From Candidatus Neoehrlichia procyonis str. RAC413 (GTDB taxonomy: Bacteria > Pseudomonadota > Alphaproteobacteria > Rickettsiales > Anaplasmataceae): DNA of 64,000 nt. The position numbers were made by a program, and so were the translations under genes. Shown one piece after another: positions 21,572 through 31,108 of this stretch (positions are counted from its first letter, which is position 1; every line of letters begins with the position of its first letter). The notes beneath the pieces were generated by a model that had not been told where the DNA came from, made no database searches, and was given only the letters and a program-made list of their open reading frames with translations. The stretch lies in contig NZ_LANX01000001.1 in assembly GCF_000964795.1 (NCBI RefSeq), positions 62,001-126,000 of the forward strand, read 5' to 3'.

Positions 21572-24500
21572 TTAGACTTGTGAGTGCTTGCTATTTAAAC
21601 AATAATCAATCCATTTTGATGTGCATTTTTCCTGTAAACTATTTTGTTTAAGTCTTTCATCTAAAAATTCAAAATCCACATAATTAGCTTTCTGATCTTG
21701 ATTAATACAGCTATACACAAAAAATTCTTCTTTTGTCAAAGGATTAATATGTTTTTGTAGGCATTGTGCACATATTCCCTTCATCATGCACTGCATTGGT
21801 GAATTAATAGATGTAATGATGTTGATATTTGGATGAAAAAGAGGTTTAAGTACATTATTGATTGCATGTGATACTGCTTTCATCATGTGATGTGAGCCGA
21901 TAATTATAGCTCTGTTAATTGTATTTAGTTGAATTTTTTGTAATTTTGGGTAATGCTTTTGATAATTTATAATACCTTGGATTATGTTGGAAGAGTAGAA
22001 AGTATCTTGAGATCTTTTTGGGATGATATGTCCATTTTCACAACACCATATTACAATATTAGATGCTTCCTCTATATCAGATGTATAAAATGTATCATTA
22101 GCATTTTTATATCCTGCAAAATATAAAACTTTGCATCCATTGGAAATAAGTGCTTTTCCGACAGATAAAAGAACAGCATTTCCTACTCCTCCGCCTATTA
22201 GCATAACTTGTTCCTTGATGGGTACTTGTGTTGGAGATCCAGTTGGTCCCATTAAAATTACTGGTTGTTTTTTTTTAAGATAGTAACATAAATCTGCTGA
22301 TCCTCCTGTTTTTAATACTATTGTAGAAATGAGACCATTTTTTTTGTCTACAGATACACCTGTTAATGCTAGTCCTTCCATTGATAATTTGGTTCTGAAT
22401 TTTTTATCATGATGTATGTTGATACTTTGATATTCGAAATTTTGTAACCGATAAAATTGACCTGGTTCAAAATTATAGGATGCAGTAGGAGATCTAATAG
22501 TTAATTTTATAACTTTGGATGTTAAGTGCTCTATTTTTACAATACGAGATATGAATAAAGTGCTGATTTTATGGAAAAATTTATGACTATTTTTACAGGG
22601 ATGGTGATTTTTAAGTACTTGTGTGATTGCTTGGTACCCATTTTTTGCACTTGCAATTGCTTTAACTACGCTGCCCCTATATGATGGATGAAGATCTCCA
22701 AAGATGCTTATATTTTGATTTTGCGATAAAAAGATATTGTCCTTATCTTGATTTTTAGGAGAGAGGTTTATATTTGTAGTAAGTATTTTATTTAAATTGA
22801 ATAAGTTTAAGTTGTTATTAAGGTATACTCCACTTTCCTTTAAAGTTGTAAGATTAGGACTAGTACCTGTAGCTATAATAACATTTTTTGCAATTATATA
22901 TTTATGATTACCTTGTGTATCAATAACTTTGACTTTGCTAGCGTGGTTGTATTTGTCTGTAATTATTTCAATGGGTTGTAAATTTTCAGCAAAATATATT
23001 CCTTCTGATAATGCATGTTGCAATTCTTGACTGTTTAATTTATAGCTTTGAGATTTGCATAGGTTACCTCTATAAATAATTGTTACGCCTCCCCAATTTT
23101 GTAGCAATTTTATGATTCTTGGAGTCCTTTTTTCCCTTTGAGCAGCAGCTTTTTCATATTTGATTTTATATGCATGGTTTATAAATTCATTTGCAATAAT
23201 TTTTTCTTCTTGATTCCAATTTTCTTCAATGGATTGTTTGCCGTATTTTTTTACTAGAGTCTCATATCTTAAAAGAAATTTTTCTACTTGAATAGGGTAA
23301 TATGCTAATAATTCAGTTGCTGTATCAACAGCTGTAAGCCCTCCTCCAATAATAACTGCAGGTAACCTAATTTGTAAATTTGCAATAGAGTCATCTCTTG
23401 CAGCACCGGTAAGTTGTAATGACATTAAAAAATCAGATGCTATTCGTACACCTCGTGCAAGTGAGTTTTTTATTTGTATAATATGCGGGTTACCTGATCC
23501 TGCTGCAAGCGCAATATGGTGAAATCCTATATCAAAGGCATTATCTATTGTTATGTTACTACCGAATCTTATACCTCCGTACATTGCAAAATTTTCTCTT
23601 CTTTCTAACAGTAATCTTGCGATTTTCAAGTAGTTTTTATTCCATCTAGCAGTAATTCCATATTCGGATACTCCACCAAACCCATAGGCAATACGGTTAT
23701 TTAGGTCTTCGTATAACTCAGTTTTGGTGTTTTTAATAAGTTGAAATTTAACTTTTTTACCTAAAGGCGTAACACCAGATATATGTTCAGGAAGGGGTTC
23801 TATTTTTAAGCCATCTATTGCTATAACATTATGTCCATCATTTAATAAGTAATGTGCTAAGCTAATGCCTGCAGGTCCTAGACCTACTATAAGTACATTT
23901 TTATTCGTATTAGGTTGTGGTAGAGGAGAGCGAATATTTAAAGGATTCCATTTAGTAAGTAAAGAGTATATTTCAAATCCATAGCTTAGGTTTAATACGC
24001 TATCTAAGATGTGTGTTTCAATTGCAGGAATATCGACAGGATCCTGTTTTTGATATATACATGATTTCATGCAGTCGTTACATATGCGATGTCCTGTTAA
24101 AACACATAAAGGATTATCTATTATTGCAATAGCTAGAGGAGCAATAATAAATCCTTGACTTCTGACAAAATTCATTTCTGAAATTTTTTCTTCTACAGGG
24201 CAACCATGTAGCTCAGTGCCTAAAGGAGAGTATTTGAATTGATTATCTTGTAATAATCCTTTAGAGCAACTGTCTTTATTTTGTTTATGACAAAATATGC
24301 AATAGTGGACATTATTTAAAGATTGATGTAATGTAGGTGTATGTGTTGAGTTAAAACCTAGTCTTTGATTAATGTTTTGTAATTTTAATATGTCAATGGT
24401 GTTGATACTATCTTTTACTACAGGTATTAAATTTGCGAAATTTATTTTTTTAGGTACTTGAAATAATATGCTATTACTTGAATTAGAGTATACCATATAA

Positions 24501-24964
24501 GCTGCGTATTGTGCTACAATATCAAGATGATGTGAATATAGTTCTTGTTCTTCTAACCATAATATTGTTTTTTGAGCAAAATCGTAATCTTGTATAGGAA
24601 AATGAAAAATATTTTTCATATTTTGTATGATATGCTTTATATTTAAATTATCTATAGTTTTGTATTTTTTTAGTGCATAGCGCTGTACAAATATTCTTTT
24701 ACATTTGTATATTATTGAAAACTCTTCGTGTTGCTTTTTGTTAATATTAAGTTCATTTTGAATATGAAATAGTTTAGCTATAAACTTTTCAAGTATATAT
24801 GATAGTTCGATTATTGTATCGGAGTCGGCAAATTTATTATTTCGTGCATCTAGTAACGTATTATATAGAGTAGTATTATGTGACTGAACATAGTGTAAGA
24901 ACAAGCAGTCTAGCTCTATTAGTTTTGTATTGGAATATAATTCTTCTGGCTGGACATTAAACAT
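21572..24964 (-). CDS. large GltD-like/PyrK-like flavin oxidoreductase
   Basis: 1130 residues from the ATG at 24964 (a TTG three codons earlier is also in frame). The first third is of unknown fold and ends with cysteine clusters CIFCHKQNKDSC and CNDCMKSC, likely iron-sulfur ligands. The middle is a GltD-type dinucleotide oxidoreductase: FAD loop VGLGPAGISLA near residue 350, NAD(P) loop IGGGLTAVDTA near residue 545, and the IIATGTSPNL strand. The last 350 residues resemble a ferredoxin-NADP reductase/PyrK module: a FAD-binding barrel, IGGGVGNAVLL, and a C-terminal cluster CMMKGICAQC with a later Cys, as in the PyrK [2Fe-2S] site. It probably moves electrons between NAD(P)H and an unknown carrier. 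Isolated on both sides. Confidence 0.8.
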   Translation of the reverse strand: MFNVQPEELYSNTKLIELDCLFLHYVQSHNTTLYNTLLDARNNKFADSDTIIELSYILEKFIAKLFHIQNELNINKKQHEEFSIIYKCKRIFVQRYALKKYKTIDNLNIKHIIQNMKNIFHFPIQDYDFAQKTILWLEEQELYSHHLDIVAQYAAYMVYSNSSNSILFQVPKKINFANLIPVVKDSINTIDILKLQNINQRLGFNSTHTPTLHQSLNNVHYCIFCHKQNKDSCSKGLLQDNQFKYSPLGTELHGCPVEEKISEMNFVRSQGFIIAPLAIAIIDNPLCVLTGHRICNDCMKSCIYQKQDPVDIPAIETHILDSVLNLSYGFEIYSLLTKWNPLNIRSPLPQPNTNKNVLIVGLGPAGISLAHYLLNDGHNVIAIDGLKIEPLPEHISGVTPLGKKVKFQLIKNTKTELYEDLNNRIAYGFGGVSEYGITARWNKNYLKIARLLLERRENFAMYGGIRFGSNITIDNAFDIGFHHIALAAGSGNPHIIQIKNSLARGVRIASDFLMSLQLTGAARDDSIANLQIRLPAVIIGGGLTAVDTATELLAYYPIQVEKFLLRYETLVKKYGKQSIEENWNQEEKIIANEFINHAYKIKYEKAAAQREKRTPRIIKLLQNWGGVTIIYRGNLCKSQSYKLNSQELQHALSEGIYFAENLQPIEIITDKYNHASKVKVIDTQGNHKYIIAKNVIIATGTSPNLTTLKESGVYLNNNLNLFNLNKILTTNINLSPKNQDKDNIFLSQNQNISIFGDLHPSYRGSVVKAIASAKNGYQAITQVLKNHHPCKNSHKFFHKISTLFISRIVKIEHLTSKVIKLTIRSPTASYNFEPGQFYRLQNFEYQSINIHHDKKFRTKLSMEGLALTGVSVDKKNGLISTIVLKTGGSADLCYYLKKKQPVILMGPTGSPTQVPIKEQVMLIGGGVGNAVLLSVGKALISNGCKVLYFAGYKNANDTFYTSDIEEASNIVIWCCENGHIIPKRSQDTFYSSNIIQGIINYQKHYPKLQKIQLNTINRAIIIGSHHMMKAVSHAINNVLKPLFHPNINIITSINSPMQCMMKGICAQCLQKHINPLTKEEFFVYSCINQDQKANYVDFEFLDERLKQNSLQEKCTSKWIDYCLNSKHSQV

Positions 24965-25413
24965 GATAAACAAATGTGAAATTTATAAATTTATTTGGTA
25001 GCATATTAAAATTGTTAATGTATGTTACATTAACAATTAGAAATAAGCAAAATGATTTAATGAAGTGGTTAAAAAAAAACACTTATTATTATATAGTAAT
25101 AAATAATTCTAGTGTAAAATCTCTTTGAAAAATAGTCGATATTCATTTCTTGAATATAAGATTCTTATGAAAAACATAAAAGAGAAAAATTATTGTGTTA
25201 ATATAACATATTTATTGTTTATATAAAAATTATCGAGGGTGGTGTTGATTGTTCCCAATAAATTATAGTTGAGTATTTGTATTGTGTGTTACTCTTTTTA
25301 CATAATATTATAATTATGTTATTAAGGTGCAACTACTGATTCTAATACAGATATATATTAATAGTGATATTTTTTGAATTAAGCTTAGCGATTATTTTAC
25401 TATGTTGTCTAAT
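24965..25413. other. non-coding gap
   Basis: 449 A+T-rich bases between the flavoprotein and an orphan gene. I see nothing beyond short A/T runs. Confidence 0.35.
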
Positions 25414-25995
25414 TTAATGTACAGTATTTTCTTGCAGAGAAAATGTTTGTATGGACACACCTTCAACTTTTGTATTAATTTTACTCAATGATTCTTCTTG
25501 TGGTAAATCTATTATTGTGTCTAATGCCATACTGATATGGCAGGGCCTATCATTTAATGTTTGTTCGATACTGCCATGAAATTCTATACCAGAATAGTAA
25601 AACATTGATTCACTAATTCGTATTTTTATACACCATCTCAGAATGTTATTTTCATATTCTTCAGGAATATTATATGCATAGATTGAGTTAAGATGTTCTA
25701 ATTTTATATGTGATTTTAACGCTTTATCTATAATACCACTGTAATAATATTGTACGTTTTTATAAAATATTATAAAAATAATACTAGAATCTTTTATTGT
25801 ATTGTCGTTTATATTTTTATAAGCAATATAATTAGAAATGTTAATGTATAAATCTTTTTTGTGTGGTAAGTGTAACTTAATAAATTTTATTTTAGGGGTG
25901 GAATCATTATTTGAAAAGTTTGGGTAATCTGTTTGAGATGAGTTTTCACTATCATTATTTTTCTTTCTGTAACAACAGAAAAAGTTAGCTGGCAT
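25414..25995 (-). CDS. hypothetical protein, lineage-specific
   Basis: 193 residues that I do not recognise. It opens MPANFFCCYRKKN with a Cys pair, has a polar low-complexity stretch (residues 14-35), then an alternating hydrophobic/polar pattern that looks beta-rich (for example SSIIFIIFYKNVQYYYSG near residue 75). There is no signal peptide or membrane helix. The length and a clear ATG argue for a real gene. It stands alone between two non-coding gaps. It could be an Ehrlichia-only protein; no function can be given. Confidence 0.6.
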   Translation of the reverse strand: MPANFFCCYRKKNNDSENSSQTDYPNFSNNDSTPKIKFIKLHLPHKKDLYINISNYIAYKNINDNTIKDSSIIFIIFYKNVQYYYSGIIDKALKSHIKLEHLNSIYAYNIPEEYENNILRWCIKIRISESMFYYSGIEFHGSIEQTLNDRPCHISMALDTIIDLPQEESLSKINTKVEGVSIQTFSLQENTVH

Positions 25996-26548
25996 TTTTT
26001 TTATATTAAGAGTTAATTATTTAAATATATAAATTAAAAAAATTTAAGATGCAATACATTATATAATAATATTTGTAAAATAGTATTTTTTAAATGGGGT
26101 ATTAAGTTAATAAAATGCATAAAAGTTTAATTTAAATTTTTGTTATTATTGTAATATAATAGTGCTTTAGCTAATGTTTAGCTATATAAATAATGCTAAA
26201 AGTTATTTTTTATATTTGTTGATGTATCAAAGATAGAGATCGTAATTTTTGATAAACATCGCATGAAGTAATATTAGTGCTTTTTAAATATTTTATACGT
26301 ATATAATGAAATATAAATTTGTAATATAGTTTCAGCAAAATAATACGTTATTTTTTAAAGTTAATACACATTTGTCAAAGTATTATTGCATAAAATTCTT
26401 TTACATAATATGTGAGTTGTTAAGCGTATGATGTTTTTTAAAAGTGAATAAGTTGAATCTGTTTTTATGAATGAAGCACATAGTACTTTAAACAACGTTT
26501 GTTTATAGATTACTGGTTAGGTGATATGGTATATTATTATAAATATTT

Positions 26549-26955
26549 CTAGTTAAAGTCGGATCTTACTTGTCTGCTTGAATTTGCTATGTTATGAGCA
26601 AAATATTGCTTTAGTAATTTATTATAAATCTAATTGTAGAATTATGTGTATAGTTATAAAGCCGCATATAAGTTACAATGTATTTTTTGTATCTCTATGC
26701 CCATAATTGTGACTTATTGTTGATGCATTAATATTGGATTTTTAAGTATTTTCTAATATATTCTTTTTATATGGGTTGGTAAAAAATGTTTTTAAGTTTT
26801 TTATAATTGACATTCAATGTTACATTATTTGTGTTAGGAATTTTAAATTTTTTGGAAATATCTTTATAGGATAGTAAAAGATGTTTAAAGCTCTTTTTGA
26901 GCATTAGATTTACTGATATACTATTACGTTTATAGAGCTTAAAAATTGTTTTCAC
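26549..26955 (-). pseudogene. possible decayed gene
   Basis: Several broken open stretches follow one another on the minus strand: 62 codons from a GTG at 26955 to 26767, then a short piece reading NINASTISHNYGHRDTKNTL, then a piece ending QVRSDFN at 26549. The residue mix looks protein-like, but frames differ and stops intervene. No parent gene is recognised. It may be chance in A+T-rich DNA. Confidence 0.22.
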
Positions 26956-27110
26956 AATATTGGGTGTGTTTTAATAGATATGGCTTGGTAATAGTGTATT
27001 ATTTACTTGCTTTGGATAATGCTAAAATTATTTTATTTTAAATATTAAAATATTTTAATAACTTATAAAATATTTAAAAATTCCTAATTCTATTAGATGA
27101 TAAAAGTTAA

Positions 27111-27135
27111 ATCAATTGGAGAATTGATAGTTTTT
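27111..27135 (+). terminator. hairpin with T-run upstream of murG
   Basis: ATCAATT and AATTGAT form a 7-bp stem with loop GGAG, followed by AG and five T. It has the form of a small intrinsic terminator about 100 bases before murG. Since no plus-strand gene precedes it, it could be an attenuator in a murG leader, or chance. Confidence 0.25.
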
Positions 27136-27236
27136 GTAATATATATTCGTAAAAAACATGAGTTATAATAAAAAAAATGCTGATATTATTCTTATATGGT
27201 ATATAAGTAAGTTACTTGTATGGTAAGTTAATCTTA

Positions 27237-28319
27237 ATGAGTAAATTAATTGTTTTGGTTGCAGGAGGTACTGGTGGGCATATATTTCCTGCTATAGAGT
27301 TGTATAAAACTCTAGTTCAAAAAGGATATAATTGTATTTTATTTACTGATGTAAAATTTCAATTGTATAAGGATATGTATAAATACCTTGAAGTATATAT
27401 TTTACCTATATATAGAAGGAAAGGCATAATTAACAAATTATTTTTTTATATATTAATGATATATAGTTATGTGTTATCTTACATATACATGTATAGAGTA
27501 AGGCCATTTCTTATTGTAGGGTTTGGTGGGTATACATCTTTTCCCGTAATTTTAGCAGCACAACATAAATCTATTAATGTGATTTTACATGAGCAAAATT
27601 CTGTATTGGGAAAAGTAAACAGATTTTTTGTAAAGTATGCAACAGTAATAGCTACATGTTTACCATTAATACAATATGTTAATGAAGATATAAATAAAAA
27701 ATCTATAAGAACAGGTAACCCTGTAGATGTTATAACAAATAATGATTTTGAAATTAAAGATAGACTTAATATTTTAGTATTAGGAGGAAGTCAAGGATTG
27801 TGTTCATTTGGTAACGTAGTTGCTGAAGCAATTGTACATTTGCCAAAAAATATTAGAAATAAGGTTTTTGTAGTTCAACAATGTAACGAAAAAAATATTG
27901 AAGTTATAAGAAAGCAATATGATATGCACTATGTAAAATGTAGGTTAAGTACGTTTTTTATTGATATAAAGAATATTTTAAATAATGCACATTTAATAAT
28001 TAGTAGAGCAGGTGCAACTACAATTGCAGAAGTTATGCTTAATGGTAAGCCAGCTATATATATACCTTATAAGTATTCTGCAGATAATCATCAGCTTTAT
28101 AATGCAAAGTTTCTGGAAAGTTTGAATGCAGCTTTATGTATAGAAGAAAAAGATTTAAATTATTTATTGATGAAAGATACATTATTGGATTTATTTAATA
28201 ATAAAATAAAACTGTATACTATGGCTAGAAATGCAAGACAGTATGCAATTTCAGATGCATCTGAACGATTATATAATATAATACGAAAGATAGATTTAGG
28301 AATACCTGTTTTTACTTGA
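27237..28319 (+). CDS. murG: UDP-GlcNAc:lipid I N-acetylglucosaminyltransferase MurG
   Basis: 360 residues from the ATG at 27237; a TTG seven codons upstream is in frame, but the family start lies at MSKLIVLVAGGTGGH. Makes lipid II at the inner membrane. Family motifs: GGTGGHIFPA (residues 10-19), VGFGGYTSFP near residue 90, HEQNSVLGKVNR near residue 116, GGSQG near residue 182, and the donor-binding ISRAGATTIAE with KYSADNHQ near residue 270. The protein appears intact, so the lipid II step should be possible even though Ehrlichia cell walls are reduced. efp follows on the same strand. Confidence 0.95.
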   Translation: MSKLIVLVAGGTGGHIFPAIELYKTLVQKGYNCILFTDVKFQLYKDMYKYLEVYILPIYRRKGIINKLFFYILMIYSYVLSYIYMYRVRPFLIVGFGGYTSFPVILAAQHKSINVILHEQNSVLGKVNRFFVKYATVIATCLPLIQYVNEDINKKSIRTGNPVDVITNNDFEIKDRLNILVLGGSQGLCSFGNVVAEAIVHLPKNIRNKVFVVQQCNEKNIEVIRKQYDMHYVKCRLSTFFIDIKNILNNAHLIISRAGATTIAEVMLNGKPAIYIPYKYSADNHQLYNAKFLESLNAALCIEEKDLNYLLMKDTLLDLFNNKIKLYTMARNARQYAISDASERLYNIIRKIDLGIPVFT

Positions 28320-28373
28320 GCTATATGTGATTTAATATTACACTTATTAGATTAGTTATATAAAAGTAAAAGA

Positions 28374-28943
28374 ATGGCTCAAAAAGGAAATAATATAAAG
28401 CCTGGATATGTACTTGATCATAATGGTTCGCTATATTTGGTGGTAAAAGTAATGCATACTCAGCCTGGTAAAGGTGGTGCTTATATACAAGCTGAACTTA
28501 AGAATTTGAAAACGGGCGCAAAGTATTATGAAAGATTTCGTACAGATGGTGATATTAAAAGAGCTATTATTGATGAAGTTGATTTTCATTACATTTTTGA
28601 TAATGACCATGAAATGACACTTATGCATACTAAAACCTATGAGCAAATTACTGTGAATAAGGATATACTAGGGGATAAAAAGAAATATTTGAAAGATGAT
28701 TTAATTATTACAGTAGTACTTTATAATAATGAAGTATTATATGCGAAAGTACCAGATTATGTTGTACTTAAAGTCATAGAAACTGAAGCCGTTATTAAGG
28801 GGCAGACAGTTTCTTCTTCTTCTTATAAGGTTGCTATATTAGAAAATCAACAGCGTATTAATGTGCCTACATTTATTAAGGTTGGTGATGAAATAGTTGT
28901 TCATACTCCGGAAGATAAGTATTATGAAAGAGCAAAGGGATAA
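28374..28943 (+). CDS. efp: elongation factor P
   Basis: 189 residues. Rescues ribosomes stalled at proline runs. The three-domain EF-P fold is complete. Domain I carries the tip loop PGKGGA near residue 33, whose Lys is the site of beta-lysylation in other bacteria. The C-terminal signature reads VPTFIKVGDEI near residue 165. It ends 3 bases before the next gene, so the two are co-transcribed. Confidence 0.97.
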   Translation: MAQKGNNIKPGYVLDHNGSLYLVVKVMHTQPGKGGAYIQAELKNLKTGAKYYERFRTDGDIKRAIIDEVDFHYIFDNDHEMTLMHTKTYEQITVNKDILGDKKKYLKDDLIITVVLYNNEVLYAKVPDYVVLKVIETEAVIKGQTVSSSSYKVAILENQQRINVPTFIKVGDEIVVHTPEDKYYERAKG

Positions 28944-28946
28944 TAA

Positions 28947-29705
28947 ATGTCTGTAATTTTTTCACCAGTAATTAATATGATGCTAAGAGTAGTACGTAAA
29001 TCGTCAAAAATATTAATTAGGGATTTTAATGAAATTAGATACTTACAGCTTTCCTATTCAGCTGCAAGTGATTTTACAAGAGCAGCATATGCAAGATCAA
29101 GTAAGATTATTGCGGAAGAACTTTATAATTATAGACAGGATTACAAAGTTATTTTTGAAAATTATAGAGATTTATCAGGTGTTGGCGATATTTTTTGGTT
29201 TGTTAGTCCAATGGATAGTAGAACCAATTTTATGAACTACATACCTTATTTTACTACATCAGTTGCACTTGTAAAAAATGAAGAAGTAGTAGCAGCAATT
29301 GTTGATGTGCCAATTTTACAAGAGACATATTATGCTGAAAAAGGTTCTGGTGCCTTTGCAGAAAATGGACATTCGAGATATGTAAAAATGCATATAGGAA
29401 ACAAGCAAAGTATTACTAGGGCAGTAGTTGATTTTACAACTAATAATCCTAGCATTAACATGCTACTTGCACAGTTGAGTAACTATGGGTTAATTTTACG
29501 ATCTATGGGGTCAGTCACAATGGGATTTGCAAGCTTATGTACAGCATGTTATGACATACTTATTTATTCCCATGTTCATAAATATAAAACCGCTATAGGA
29601 GAACTTTTTATTAAGGAAAGCAAAGGTAGTTCATTGATAAAAGATGGTATATTTATTGCAAGTAATTTTGCTCTATGTGAATTATTAAATGATAAGATCA
29701 AATAA
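28947..29705 (+). CDS. SuhB-like inositol monophosphatase homologue, active site degenerate
   Basis: 252 residues, full family length, with the overall IMPase/SuhB pattern: an N-terminal helix pair, the TNF segment, YYAEKGSGAFAENG and a C-terminal GELFIKES region. Key residues have changed. The DPLDGTTNF motif reads SPMDSRTNF, so the first metal-binding Asp is Ser. The EE pair reads EN. The late W-D motif reads Y-K, removing another metal ligand. I infer a protein without normal phosphatase activity. E. coli SuhB also works without catalysis as an rRNA antitermination factor; that role is possible here but unproven. It follows efp by 3 bases. Confidence 0.8.
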   Translation: MSVIFSPVINMMLRVVRKSSKILIRDFNEIRYLQLSYSAASDFTRAAYARSSKIIAEELYNYRQDYKVIFENYRDLSGVGDIFWFVSPMDSRTNFMNYIPYFTTSVALVKNEEVVAAIVDVPILQETYYAEKGSGAFAENGHSRYVKMHIGNKQSITRAVVDFTTNNPSINMLLAQLSNYGLILRSMGSVTMGFASLCTACYDILIYSHVHKYKTAIGELFIKESKGSSLIKDGIFIASNFALCELLNDKIK

Positions 29706-29881
29706 CATAAATGTGTTGATTAATAAAATAAAAAATGATGTAAAATTAGATATATAGGTAATTATTGTATAATTTTTTACTTATATAGTTGTACATCAAA
29801 AGTATTCTTTAAGAAATTAATGTAATGTAAGAGAGTACTATGTATTTTCTTGTGTAAGTTATTAAGTAGTAAGATGAAATT

Positions 29882-30778
29882 ATGAATAAATATATTGTTG
29901 AAACAGAAGATACTGTAAGGTTAGATAAATATATACGTAAAATTATTTCTGATGTTCCTCAATCGTTAATAGAGAAATTGTTACGTAAGGGTAAAATTTT
30001 ACTTAATGATAAGAAGGTAAAAGCTAATATGAGAGTAAAAGGAGGAGAGGTAATTTATGTAAGCGACGTTAACCATAATGCAACTAGCAGTGTTCATTAT
30101 GAAAATAAGTATTGTTCTTCAGTATTACAGTTGATATTAGATAACATTATAGATGAAAATGATTATTTAATTGCTGTTAATAAACCATCCGGTATTCCTG
30201 TGCAAGGTGGTAGCAATGTTAAAGTAAGTATTAATGATGTATTGCACAAAGTAAAAAATGGAGAAAATTTAAGAATAGTGCATAGGTTAGATAAAGATAC
30301 AAGCGGAGTATTACTATTAGCACGCAACTTAAGAGCATCTAGGATTATTGCAGAGGAATTTAGAAAGCATAGGGTACATAAAAGATATTTTGCCTTAACT
30401 TATGGAATTCCACATAGTGATAGTGGTGAAATAAATTATCCTATAGAACACAAAAAATACATGGGAGGTCAATTGATAATGTATAAAAAATCTGCAAAAA
30501 CATTATTTCATATAATAAAACGATTTAATGGAGATGTTGCATTATTAGAATTGCAGCCAATAACAGGAAGAAAACATCAATTAAGAAATCATCTATCTTA
30601 TATAAATTGTCCAATTATTGGTGACAAAAAAAATATAAAAAGTAGTAATATATTAAGTAATACTTTGCAGCTACATGCACATTTTTTATCTATTACGTTA
30701 TGTAATAAAGAATTTGTTTTTACCTCTCCCATGCCTTATTCAATGCAAGCAGTGATAGATAAATTATCTATTATGTAG
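29882..30778 (+). CDS. RluC/RluD-family 23S rRNA pseudouridine synthase
   Basis: 298 residues. The N-terminal S4 RNA-binding domain (about residues 12-60: VRLDKYIRK, LIEKLLRKGKILLN) is followed by the RluA-type catalytic domain. The catalytic Asp is in RIVHRLDKDTSGVLLLAR near residue 140. ITGRKHQLRNHL near residue 230 and the HAHFLSI strand complete the site. Whether it modifies the RluC sites or the RluD sites cannot be decided; RluC is the more usual name in Rickettsiales. Confidence 0.9.
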   Translation: MNKYIVETEDTVRLDKYIRKIISDVPQSLIEKLLRKGKILLNDKKVKANMRVKGGEVIYVSDVNHNATSSVHYENKYCSSVLQLILDNIIDENDYLIAVNKPSGIPVQGGSNVKVSINDVLHKVKNGENLRIVHRLDKDTSGVLLLARNLRASRIIAEEFRKHRVHKRYFALTYGIPHSDSGEINYPIEHKKYMGGQLIMYKKSAKTLFHIIKRFNGDVALLELQPITGRKHQLRNHLSYINCPIIGDKKNIKSSNILSNTLQLHAHFLSITLCNKEFVFTSPMPYSMQAVIDKLSIM

Positions 30779-30796
30779 TATAGTTGACCTTGTTTT

Positions 30797-31082
30797 TTAT
30801 ACAATAAAGATTATAACTGTTGTACTATCTAAATTTTCATAATTTAAGATAAACTGTTTAATTTTAATATTTGTGTTTGGTAATATATAATAAGGATTAG
30901 CTTGAGATAAACTTACTGTTTTATTTGTATCATTTGCTTTGTGTATCATGTATTTAGTATTGGTATGGTATAATAATATCAATACCATATATTAACATAG
31001 ACTCTGTGTTTGCACCATGATGTCTAGTTTTAGATATATTATTCCATTGGGCCTCAGAGAAAAGGTTATTGAGTATCTTCAC
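30797..31082 (-). pseudogene. possible frameshifted small gene downstream of pleD
   Basis: From a GTG at 31082, 27 bases after the pleD stop, a frame reads MKILNNLFSEAQWNNISKTR and on to IIIPYQY with a stop near 30955. In another frame, YHTNTKYMIHKANDTNK continues to a stop at 30797. Joined near a GGTATTGGTATGGTAT micro-repeat, the two would give a single protein of about 93 residues. The residue mix is protein-like but the family is unknown. A real frameshift, a sequencing slip, or two unrelated chance frames are all possible. Confidence 0.35.
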
Positions 31083-31108
31083 TATATTTAAGCTTAAAAA
31101 GACTTTTA

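Larger units (their letters stand above)
25996..27236. other. long gap upstream of murG
   Basis: About 1.24 kb without a sound gene. Its right half holds a possible decayed minus-strand gene (26549-26955) and a hairpin at 27111-27135. The left half shows nothing I can support. Confidence 0.4.
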
